This document shows, in pieces, positions 9,249 through 17,097 of a DNA stretch of 45,618 bases. Within the stretch, counting starts at the first letter, position 1; each line of letters opens with the position of its first letter. Origin of the DNA: Myxococcales bacterium (GTDB lineage: Bacteria; Myxococcota; Bradymonadia; UBA7976; UBA1532). The DNA is taken from the NCBI GenBank assembly GCA_020633515.1, contig JACKDM010000040.1, positions 1 to 45,618 of the forward strand. Reading direction: 5' to 3'. The notes beneath the pieces were generated by a model. It searched no databases, had not been told where the DNA came from, and saw nothing but the letters and a program-made list of their open reading frames with translations. The position numbers and the translations under genes are program-made.

Positions 9249-11366
9249 TCAACCCCGGCTGGCGCGGCTCGCGACCTCCCGCGCGGCGGGGGCGAGGGTC
9301 AGCTCGGCGGCGGCGTCCTGGAAGCGGATGCGGGCGAGCATCAGCTCTTCCTGGAGGGCGACGGTGTCGACGGTCGCCTTCTGGATGCGGTCGCTGACGT
9401 CGATGAGCTTCTGCTGGAGGTGGGCGCGCAGCTTGAGGCCGACGGTGGTCCGGTCGAGGCGCTCGATCTGGGCGGTGAGCTCGGCGCTGCGGCCGCGGAG
9501 CTCGCCGAGCTGGGCGCGGAGCACGTCGATGCGGTCGCGGCGGGCGACCATCTCGTCGTGGATGCCGAGCAGGGTGCGGACCGCCTCGACGAAGCGGGCG
9601 TCGCCGGGGCGGCTGTCGAGGTGCTCGCGCATCAGCTCGACGCCGGCGCCGGCGCGCAGGTCGAGGGTGCGGGTGAGCGGGGTCGAGGCCTCGATGGCGA
9701 CGCTCTGGCGGGCGCCGGGCGCGACCTCGACGGCGAAGAGGTGGGCCTCTCCCTGGCGCTCGTAGACGGCGGGCGCCTCGCCGAGCGTCCAGCCTTCGCC
9801 GAGGGTGTGGCGCAGGAAGACGGTGACCGCCTCGTGGCCGCGGTTCTCGACCTCGAAGGTGGTGCGACGGGTGTGTTCGAGCTCGGCGGTGAAGACACCG
9901 CCGCGCACGTCGACGATGCGCTTGATGGCTTCGCGGGTGGTGTTGTCACGGCTGACGGCGACCATGCGATCGAGGGCGTAGGGCACGATCGCGGTCGAGC
10001 GGGGCGGGATGGCATCGGTGATGCCTTCGCCGATGAAGCGGCGGGCGCCGTAGACGGTGACCGGGCCGGTCTCGAGGGTCGACTCGGTGGGGTTCTTGAA
10101 GCGCACCGACTTGAACGCGAAGCGGGCGTCGCCGCGCTCGGCGTCGGGGTTGTAGAGGTAGACGATCTCACCGTCGGTGGCGCCGTCGAGCACGGCGACC
10201 ATGGCGCTGGTGCCGCGAGGGATGCTCATGGGTGCCTGGGACTCGAAGTGGCTCTCGCCGACGGGATCGGCGGGCGCGCCGTCGGGGGCGGCGGCGGCGA
10301 CGAGGTGCATGTCGACGCCGCTCTTGCCGGGCACGAAGCCTTTGCTCTCGACCTGCACGCGGCCGGGGGCGACGCCCATCTCGATGAGGCGGTTGCGGAC
10401 GTGGTGGGCTTGCTCGAGCGCGATGTCATCGCCCTGGTGGGCCTGGCGGTAGCCTTGCACGACGATGGTCTCGCGCGATGCCTTGACGCGGCTGGCGATG
10501 CCTTGGAGGCGGGCGTCGACGGCGGCGGCCTGCGCGGCGGCCTGCGCGGCCTGGGCGGGGGGCGCGGGGGTGAAGAGGTCGGCGTCGGCGCGGGCGGCGG
10601 CGGGGCGGTCGGCGCGGGCGGCGCGGGTGGCGACGGCGCCGGCGTGGGTGGCGACGACCTTGTCGGCGCTCTCTTCGAGGATCTCATCGGTGGTGGGATC
10701 CTGCCGCGCCTGCGCGAGCAGCTCCTGCGGCAGCACGAGCGCGACCTGCTGCTCGTCGGGCGTCTTCGCGCCGTGGGTGGCGCCTCCCATGGGCGGCGCG
10801 ATCGCGAAGGCCTGCTGGCCGCCGAGGGTCTCGCGGTGCACGTTGACGACGGAGCGCAGGTCGTAGCGGAAGGAGAGCGCCGAGCTCGCGCCGACGCCGA
10901 CGCGGACGTGGTTCCAGTCTTCGCCGGTGGTGTTGTCGACGATGGCCCAGCTCTGCACGGCGACCTTGCCTTCGTCGCCGACGACGACGCGGTACGATGG
11001 CTTCCAGGCGGGGGCGTCGGTGATGTAGGTGATGACGAGCTCTTCGCCGGTGCCGGGCGGGAGCTGGAGGGTCATCTGCACCTGGTCGCCTTCGCTGGCG
11101 CCGCGGGTGGGATAGGAGACGGGGATGGTGTGGCCGGTGCGGGCGTCGGTGACGGTGAGTGACTTGAGGAAGTCATCGACCTTGTCTTGGGGCACGGTGA
11201 GGAGGAGCTGTTCGCCGGTGGGGCGGGCGCGGCGCTCGTAGTAGGCGATGCCGTTGCGGTAGACGACGACGCGGCCGAGGGCGCTGTCGGTCTTGACGTA
11301 GGTCTCATGGGAAGTGCAGGCGGTGGCGGCGAGGAGGGAGGCGAGGAGCAGGAAGGCATGGCGCAT
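9249..11366 (-). CDS. DUF4139-type lipoprotein with an inserted OmpA-like segment
   Basis: 705 residues. The signal peptide ends at a lipobox (AATAC, Cys17). Residues about 25-175 and 375-600 look like a split DUF4139 (mucoidy-inhibitor-related) region: VVVYRNGIAYYER, AWKPSYRVVVGDEGKV and QSWAIVDNTTGEDW are typical. Residues about 285-356 resemble an OmpA C-terminal domain: beta strand IVVQGY, helix LEQAHHVRNRLIEMG, then APGRVQVESKGF. The peptidoglycan-contacting Asp and Arg of OmpA are absent. An Ala-rich linker (240-285) precedes the insert. The C-terminus (about 600-690) is a long coiled coil. The start has AAGGA 9 bases upstream. Function unknown; envelope location inferred. It lies in the same direction as the MopE-repeat gene, 162 bases upstream of it. 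Confidence 0.8.
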   Translation of the reverse strand: MRHAFLLLASLLAATACTSHETYVKTDSALGRVVVYRNGIAYYERRARPTGEQLLLTVPQDKVDDFLKSLTVTDARTGHTIPVSYPTRGASEGDQVQMTLQLPPGTGEELVITYITDAPAWKPSYRVVVGDEGKVAVQSWAIVDNTTGEDWNHVRVGVGASSALSFRYDLRSVVNVHRETLGGQQAFAIAPPMGGATHGAKTPDEQQVALVLPQELLAQARQDPTTDEILEESADKVVATHAGAVATRAARADRPAAARADADLFTPAPPAQAAQAAAQAAAVDARLQGIASRVKASRETIVVQGYRQAHQGDDIALEQAHHVRNRLIEMGVAPGRVQVESKGFVPGKSGVDMHLVAAAAPDGAPADPVGESHFESQAPMSIPRGTSAMVAVLDGATDGEIVYLYNPDAERGDARFAFKSVRFKNPTESTLETGPVTVYGARRFIGEGITDAIPPRSTAIVPYALDRMVAVSRDNTTREAIKRIVDVRGGVFTAELEHTRRTTFEVENRGHEAVTVFLRHTLGEGWTLGEAPAVYERQGEAHLFAVEVAPGARQSVAIEASTPLTRTLDLRAGAGVELMREHLDSRPGDARFVEAVRTLLGIHDEMVARRDRIDVLRAQLGELRGRSAELTAQIERLDRTTVGLKLRAHLQQKLIDVSDRIQKATVDTVALQEELMLARIRFQDAAAELTLAPAAREVASRASRG

Positions 11367-11577
11367 CGTGTCGCGTCCTTGGGTTCGAGCGGCGGCTGCC
11401 GGGTGATGTGGCGGCGGGGTACGCGGCCTCGCGGCGGGCGATCCATCGAGGCGTGACGTTTTTTGTCGTGGGGCGCGAAGGGCGCATTACACCGGCATTT
11501 CAGAGGCGCGGGCGGCCATTGCATCGCGCGCGGCGGGCGGCGACGATGCGCACAGACGGACTCTGGAGATGTCGCGA

Positions 11578-12594
11578 TGGCAGCAGAGCTGATGGAGATG
11601 CGGCGGCCGGTCGGTCAGGTGTACCTGGGTCGGGCGCGACGTGGACGATCTGGCGCATGTGATCGCGAGCGAGGTCGAGGCCGAGGTCGCCGACGCGGGC
11701 GCGGGGGTCGACTTCCGCTTCGGCTCGCGCCGCTGTCATCGGCCGAGATGGTCGGCGCGGCGGGTGTCGGACGGCCGGGATGGCATCCTGCAGATCATCA
11801 GCCACGCGGGTGAAGATGGCATCATGCCATCGGAGGTGAGCGATGTGTGGGGATCGCTCTCGATGACGGCGGAGAACCTCGCGCGCCACCTGAGCGGCGC
11901 GTCGGTGCATGGTGGCGGTGGTGGTGACGTGCTACGGCGCGAAGATCGCCGAGGCGCTGGTGCAGGCGAAGGCGGTCGACGTGGCGGTGGGCATGGACAT
12001 GCCGCTGCCGTTCTCGGTGGCGCGCGCCTTCTCGCAGGGGTTCTATCGGGGGCTCGCGCGGGGCGGTCGATCGAGCGGGCGTTCGCCGACGGGCAGCGGC
12101 ACGCGGCGGCGCGTGATGGGGTGAAGGTGGATCGGCTGCGCTTGTTCGGTGAGGCGGCGGCGTCGGGGCAAGGCGGTGTTGCGCGCCGCCGGCGTTCTAT
12201 CTGGTGGGGACGCCGTCGCCGGCGCGGGCGGATGTCATCGATCGGCTGCGGGCGGCGCTCGCGCCGCATCGGGCTGTTTCACGCGGCGATCTGCAGTTCG
12301 GGGGCTGACGGGCGAGACGCTCGCGAGTCGGCTGGAGAGGCGCAGGTGGTGATGGTGGTCTTCGAGGGGGAGCGGATCGGCGACGCGCAGGCGCTCGAAG
12401 CAGGTGAAGACGGCGATCGACGAGGCGCAGCGGCGGGAGGCGCGGGTGTTTCCGCTGTATCTGACGGGGACGCGGCCGAGCCGCTACGTGCCGTTCGGGC
12501 TGCGGCGGCGGCTGACGCCGGCGTTCGTCGAGGATCCGCGCTTCGGGGGCGACGTCGCGAAGGTGGCGGCGGAGCTCGAGGCGCTGGTGCGTGA
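11578..12594 (+). pseudogene. Frameshifted CHAT (caspase-like) gene with TIR-like C-terminus
   Basis: No single frame covers this gene, but protein-like segments in different frames join into one CHAT-like protein. In order: MAAELMEMRRPVGQVYLG and VDDLAHVIASEVEAEVADAG; the catalytic-histidine strand ILQIISHAGEDG (His codon 11803); TAENLARHLSG; then the catalytic-cysteine strand VVTCYGAKIAEALVQ (Cys codon 11930), VGMDMPLPFSVARAF, SQGFYRGLARG and RSIERAFADGQRHAA. After that come FYLVGTPSP, LTGETLASRLER, VVMVVFEGERIGDAQALE and VKTAIDEAQRREARVFPLYL, the last two resembling a TIR-type fold. At least six single-base shifts are needed, several at G runs. Neighbouring genes are intact, so this is either a decayed gene or a locally poor consensus. 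CHAT proteases and TIR domains are typical conflict-system effectors in multicellular bacteria (family knowledge). Confidence 0.6.
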
Positions 12595-12598
12595 GGGA

Positions 12599-14341
12599 TC
12601 AGGGCGGCGCGCCGGCGGTGGTGGCGGGGCCGCCGATCTCACCGACGCCCCGGCGGGGGCGGCCGAGCTTGGAGGGGTCGCTCGCGCCGGCCTGCCCGCT
12701 CGCGTCGCGCACGATGGCCTGCACGGCGGTGAAGCGGCTCCACGGCTTGACGGCGTGGCCGCGGCGGGTGAGGCCGTCGACGACGTCGGCGGGGATGCCG
12801 GGCTCGACGAGCAGCGTCTCGGGGACCCATTGGTGGTGGATGCGGGGCGCTTCGATCGCGGCGCGCGGGTCCATGCCGAAGGCGACGATGTTGAGCAGCA
12901 CCTGGAGGGTGCCGGTGATGATCGTCGGGCCGCCCGAGGCGCCGACGACGAGCGCGACCTGGCCGTCGCGGAGCACGATGGTGGGGCTCATGCTCGACAG
13001 CGGGCGCTTGCCGGGGCGGATGGTGTTGGCTTCGGTGCCGATGAGGCCGAAGGCGTTGGGCACGCCGGGCTTGGCGACGAAGTCGTCCATCTCGTTGTTG
13101 AGCAGGATGCCGGTGTCGCCGGCGATGTAGTGGCTGCCGAACGCGGTGTTGATGGTGCTGGTGAGCGCGACGGCGTTGCCGGCTTTGTCGACGACGCTGA
13201 AGTGGGTGGTGCCGCCGTCTTCGGGGAGCGTGTAGTCGCCGCCGTAGGCCGCGCGGGGCAGGGTGGCGTCGGGGTTGAAGGCGGCCTTGACGCGGGCGGC
13301 GGCGGCGGGGCCGATGAGGGCGTCGACGGGCACGGGCACGAAGTCGGGGTCGGCCATGACGCGGGCGCGGTCGGCGAAGGCGTGCTTGAGCGCCTCGGTG
13401 AGCCGGTGCAGGTAGGCCGAGCTGTTGTGGCCGAGCGCCTTGAGGTCGACGCCGTCGAGGGCGCGCAGCACCTGGGCGACGACGGCGCCGCCGCTGCTCG
13501 GGGGCGGCATGGAGACGACGCGCAGGCCCATGACGTCGACGGTGATCGGGGCGCGCTCGACGACGGCGTAGGCGGCGAGGTCGTCGGCGGTGATGAGGCC
13601 GCCGTCGGCCTTCATCGCGGCGGCGAGGCGCTGGCCGATCGGGCCGCGGTAGAGCGCGTCGGGGCCCTTGGCGGCGACGGCGGCGAGGGTCTTGGCGAGC
13701 GCGGGGCGCTTCATGCGGGCGCCGATGGGGAGCGGGGCGCCGTCGCGGGTGAGGAAGAGCGCGGCGAGCGCGGGGCGGGCGGCGATGTCTTTGTGTTTGT
13801 CGGCGATGCGGCGGTGGAGGAGCTCGCCGACGACGAAGCCGTCGCGGGCGGCGCGGAGCGCGGGGTCGACGACGGCCTTCCAGGGGAGCTTGCCGTAGCG
13901 GCGGTGCAGCGCGTGCAGGCCGGCGAGCTCGCCGGGCACGCCGGCGGCGCGGGGGCCGCGGGTGCTCGCGTCGGGGATCACCTCGCCCTTGGCGTCGAGG
14001 TACATGTCGCGGTGGGCGGCGGCGGGGGCCTTCTCGCGGAAGTCGAGCGCGAGGGTCGTGCCGTCGGCGCGGTAGACGACCGCGAAGCCGCCGCCGCCGA
14101 TGCCCGAGGCGAAGGGGTGCACGACGCCGAGCATGAGCGCGGTCGCGACGGCGGCGTCGACGGCGTCGCCGCCACGGGCGAGCATCTCGGCGCCGACGGC
14201 GGAGGCGACGGCGTTGTCGGCGGCGACGAGCCCGCCGGTCGCGCGGACGGGGGGGAAGCTCTCGGCGGCGGCGGGGGGGGCGAGGAGCAGGGCGAGGAGC
14301 AGGGCGAGGAGCGCGGGGAGCGCGGCGGCGCGAGCGGGCAT
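12599..14341 (-). CDS. ggt: Gamma-glutamyltransferase (glutathione hydrolase)
   Basis: Periplasmic Ntn-hydrolase that cleaves gamma-glutamyl bonds of glutathione and related peptides. 580 residues: a signal peptide (hydrophobic LLALLLALLLAPPAAA), a large subunit, the autocatalytic site and a small subunit. The processing and catalytic threonine is Thr378 in DGGTTHFSVVD. PLSSMSPT and GASGGPTI, which form the oxyanion and substrate pocket, are present. SGIGGGGFAVVY matches the N-terminal family signature. The ATG at 14341 follows GGAGG by 4 bases; an in-frame ATG 11 codons upstream lacks such a site. The 3' end meets the end of the frameshifted CHAT gene convergently with only 4 bases between. 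Confidence 0.95.
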   Translation of the reverse strand: MPARAAALPALLALLLALLLAPPAAAESFPPVRATGGLVAADNAVASAVGAEMLARGGDAVDAAVATALMLGVVHPFASGIGGGGFAVVYRADGTTLALDFREKAPAAAHRDMYLDAKGEVIPDASTRGPRAAGVPGELAGLHALHRRYGKLPWKAVVDPALRAARDGFVVGELLHRRIADKHKDIAARPALAALFLTRDGAPLPIGARMKRPALAKTLAAVAAKGPDALYRGPIGQRLAAAMKADGGLITADDLAAYAVVERAPITVDVMGLRVVSMPPPSSGGAVVAQVLRALDGVDLKALGHNSSAYLHRLTEALKHAFADRARVMADPDFVPVPVDALIGPAAAARVKAAFNPDATLPRAAYGGDYTLPEDGGTTHFSVVDKAGNAVALTSTINTAFGSHYIAGDTGILLNNEMDDFVAKPGVPNAFGLIGTEANTIRPGKRPLSSMSPTIVLRDGQVALVVGASGGPTIITGTLQVLLNIVAFGMDPRAAIEAPRIHHQWVPETLLVEPGIPADVVDGLTRRGHAVKPWSRFTAVQAIVRDASGQAGASDPSKLGRPRRGVGEIGGPATTAGAPP

Positions 14342-14445
14342 GGGGCCTCCGTCCCGAGGTGGTGGCTCGTTCATAACCTTGATGAGAGCGCGACGCCACC
14401 CGGCGGGTAGCGCGCAGGAGCGCGGCGGGGCATCATCGGCGGCCG

Positions 14446-14988
14446 ATGGATCCGCTCCCGCCCCGGCTTCAGGCGCTGCTCGACCCGGCGATCCCGCTCG
14501 CGCGGCCGGAGCGGCTGGTGCCCGGCGGGTTGATCGGGCCGGGCGAGCCGTTCGTGATGCTGATGCTGTCCGGCGCGTTCGGGCTCGGGCTCGCGGCGGC
14601 GGCGCTGTATGCGTGGGCGGTGCGGGGCGAGACGGGCGCGGTCGATCCGGCGGGTTTGTACGTGGCGCCGGCGCTGGTGGTGGTCGCGGCGGGGTTCGGG
14701 TGGCGGGCGTGGCGGCGGCTGGTGCGGGCGCGGACGCAGCGGGACGCGCTCGGGGCGGGGCGGTGGCGGACGGGGCTCTTCGTCGAGGACGATGGCCTGC
14801 TGCTGAGCGGGCCGCCGCCGCGGTGGGTGCCGCGGGCGGCGATCGACGCGGTCGCGATCGAGGGCGGGCGCGCGGTGGTGCGGTGTCAGGAGGGCACGAT
14901 CACGCTCGACGGCCCGGCGGCGGCGCTCGGGGAGCGGCTGCGGGTCTGGCGCGCTACCGGGCGCTTCGCGTGGGAGGAGCGGGTGTGA
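14446..14988 (+). CDS. Two-pass membrane protein, unknown function
   Basis: 180 residues. Two hydrophobic helices (about residues 37-60 and 70-88) follow a short cytosolic N-terminus. The rest (about 95-180) is a soluble domain of alternating short strands (RTGLFVEDDGLLLSG, PRWVPRAAIDAVAIE) that could be a PH-like fold, as in bacterial membrane PH-domain proteins. That fold assignment is inference only. CATCATC at 14431-14437 stands 8 bases before the ATG and there is no obvious ribosome binding site, so a leaderless transcript is possible. No operon partner: the next gene is convergent. Confidence 0.7.
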   Translation: MDPLPPRLQALLDPAIPLARPERLVPGGLIGPGEPFVMLMLSGAFGLGLAAAALYAWAVRGETGAVDPAGLYVAPALVVVAAGFGWRAWRRLVRARTQRDALGAGRWRTGLFVEDDGLLLSGPPPRWVPRAAIDAVAIEGGRAVVRCQEGTITLDGPAAALGERLRVWRATGRFAWEERV

Positions 14989-15004
14989 CGGCGATGAGAG
15001 GCGA

Positions 15005-15532
15005 TCAGACCGTGCCGCCGCAGCTCCAGCAGATCGCGAAGTTGGCCGGCACCGGCTCGGCGCAGTGGGGGCAGGTGATGTTCTCGCCTGCGGCGGCGCT
15101 CATCTCGCGGAGCACCTTGCGGGCGCGGTCGAGGTCGCGGGGGCGGACCCACAGCTCGACCTGGCTCGGCGGGTCGGGGAAGTCGGCGGCGGTGGGCCCG
15201 TCGTGCCGCATCCGGGTCGCGACGCCCTGCTCGGCGAGCGCGTCGTGCACGATGTGGGCTTCGAGGGTGGTGAGGCGGCTGGCGAGCTGCACCGCGCCGT
15301 CGAAGGCGCCGCGCTCGTGGTTCTCGGCGAGGCGCGCTTCGAGCACCGCGGCGAGGGTGCGGGCGTCGTCCTCGCCGACGCGGGGCAGCCAGGCGTCGAA
15401 GCTCTCGCGGACGCGGGCGAGCGTGTCGGGATCGGCGCCGCCGGCTTCGAGCGCGGCGAGCATCACGAAGGCCGCCGCGCCGAGGTCGCTCTCCATCTTG
15501 CGCGCGGCGGCGAGGGTGTCATCGAACTGCAT
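15005..15532 (-). CDS. DUF2007-like protein with C-terminal zinc ribbon
   Basis: 175 residues. An N-terminal helical region (about 1-85) precedes a DUF2007-type domain (about 86-145, with LTTLEAHIVHDALAEQGV and ELWVRPRDLDRARKVL), a ferredoxin-like fold annotated as a putative signal-transducing protein. The C-terminus is a short zinc ribbon, CPHCAEPVPANFAICWSC, with two CxxC pairs. The ATG at 15532 follows GGAGGTGG directly. The gene is divergent from the dynamin-like gene, 161 bases away, and convergent with the preceding membrane protein. No catalytic residues are evident. Confidence 0.75.
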   Translation of the reverse strand: MQFDDTLAAARKMESDLGAAAFVMLAALEAGGADPDTLARVRESFDAWLPRVGEDDARTLAAVLEARLAENHERGAFDGAVQLASRLTTLEAHIVHDALAEQGVATRMRHDGPTAADFPDPPSQVELWVRPRDLDRARKVLREMSAAAGENITCPHCAEPVPANFAICWSCGGTV

Positions 15533-15693
15533 CTCCACCTCCCTGACCGATGCGTCGCCCACCGTGGCAGGAGCGCGCCGCCGACGCAAGACGGTCGCGG
15601 CGGCCGCGATCGGCCCGGCGCGCGGCTCGAATGCGACGCGGCAGCGGCCCGGGTGCTCCCTTCTGTGCCTGCCATCCCCGACGAGGAGCCGGT

Positions 15694-17076
15694 GTGACCC
15701 CTGAACTCAAGCCGATCGCCGAGCGCATCGAGCACCTGTACCGCGACGTCATCGACCCGGTCGGCGAGCGCTTCGCCTTCCCCCGCGCGCCGCACGCCGG
15801 CGAGGTCGGCGGGCCGCCGATGGTGCTCATCATCGGCAACCACTCCTCGGGCAAGTCGAGCTTCATCAACCACCTGCTCGGAAAGCCCGTGCAGACGACC
15901 GGGCTCGCGCCGACCGACGACGCCTTCACCGTGCTCGCGTACGGTGAGCCGGGCGAGCGCGACGGGCGCGCGATCGTCTCCGATCCCGACCTCGCCTTCA
16001 CCGGCCTCGCCCACTTCGGGCCGACCTTCCTGTCGCACTTCCGCCGAAAGACCCGCCCGATCGAGCTCTTGCGCACGGTGCACCTCGTCGACACGCCGGG
16101 CATGATCGACTCGGCGCGCGAGGACTCGGGGCGCGGCTACGACTTCACCGGCGCGGTGCGCTGGTTCGCCGAGCGGGCCGAGCTGGTGCTGATGTTCTTC
16201 GACCCCGACAAGCCGGGCACCACCGGCGAGACGCTCGAGGTCTTCAACAGCGCGCTCGGCGACCTGAGCCACAAGCTGCGGGTGGTGATGAACAAGGTCG
16301 ACATGTTCCGCAGCATCGAGGACTTCGCCCGCGCCTACGCCGCGCTGTGCTGGAACCTCGCCAAGGTCATGCCGCGTAAGGATCTGCCGCTGATCTACAC
16401 GACCTACACCCCGATGAGCGAGCTGCCGATCGGGACGCTGCCGCGCGATGACTTCGACCGGGCGCGGGTGACGCTGATCGAGGAGATCCGCGAGACGCCC
16501 GAGCGGCGGGCCGACACGATGATCACGCGGCTGTCGGAGCACGCCGATCGGCTGGAGCTGCACGCGCGGATCGTCGACGCGGCGGTGAGCGACGCGCGCG
16601 CGAGCCGGCGCGGGGCCTATGGCTGGGTCGCGCTCGCGGCGCTGCTCGCGTTCGGCGGCGCGGCGTCGACGCTGTTCTTCGGTGAGATCGACTACAGCCG
16701 CGTCGCGCTCGCGTTCGCGATGGCGGCGGCGCTGACCGGGCTGGCGCTGATCCTCGCGCAGCGGGCGATCAAGAAGAGCGTCGAGCACATCCTGGCGGAT
16801 CTCGACGCGCTCTTCCGGCGGCTGTACGGTCGCGAGCTGTTGGTGCGCGAGCACGCCGCCGATCTGCGCGCGCTGTGGGACGAGACCCGCGGTCGCACCG
16901 CGCGCACGCTGGAGAACCTCGGCCCGCTGTCGTTCCCCCGCCTCGGCCGGCGCGAGCACAAGAAGCTGCACGCGGTGCGCGACGCCGAGGTGCCCTCGCT
17001 GCGGCGCATGCTGCGGCAGGCGCGCGAGGCGGCCCCGGAAGATGCGGCCGACAAGAAGGCGCGCCGCAAGCGCTGA
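15694..17076 (+). CDS. EHD/dynamin-like GTPase with two membrane helices
   Basis: 460 residues. The GTPase domain has P-loop GNHSSGKSSF (48-57), switch DTPGMIDS (133-140) and base-recognition motif NKVD (200-203). The P-loop and flanking TGLAPTDDAFTV follow the EHD branch of dynamins, which remodel membranes in an ATP- or GTP-dependent way. Unlike eukaryotic EHDs there is no EH domain. Residues about 308-330 and 337-360 form two membrane helices, so the protein is probably inserted in the inner membrane. The C-terminus is basic (ADKKARRKR). The GTG start at 15694 follows GAGGAG by 6 bases. A pentapeptide-repeat membrane protein begins 21 bases after the stop, probably in the same operon. Confidence 0.88.
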   Translation: MTPELKPIAERIEHLYRDVIDPVGERFAFPRAPHAGEVGGPPMVLIIGNHSSGKSSFINHLLGKPVQTTGLAPTDDAFTVLAYGEPGERDGRAIVSDPDLAFTGLAHFGPTFLSHFRRKTRPIELLRTVHLVDTPGMIDSAREDSGRGYDFTGAVRWFAERAELVLMFFDPDKPGTTGETLEVFNSALGDLSHKLRVVMNKVDMFRSIEDFARAYAALCWNLAKVMPRKDLPLIYTTYTPMSELPIGTLPRDDFDRARVTLIEEIRETPERRADTMITRLSEHADRLELHARIVDAAVSDARASRRGAYGWVALAALLAFGGAASTLFFGEIDYSRVALAFAMAAALTGLALILAQRAIKKSVEHILADLDALFRRLYGRELLVREHAADLRALWDETRGRTARTLENLGPLSFPRLGRREHKKLHAVRDAEVPSLRRMLRQAREAAPEDAADKKARRKR

Positions 17077-17097
17077 TCCCGTCGTCGTCGAGCGAGC

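Noticed and set aside
12404..14410. Plus-strand open frame of 668 codons running through the gamma-glutamyltransferase gene
   Set aside because: Only its first 60 codons resemble protein (the end of the CHAT/TIR-like gene). The rest is antisense to ggt and continues only because a shift removed the natural stop.
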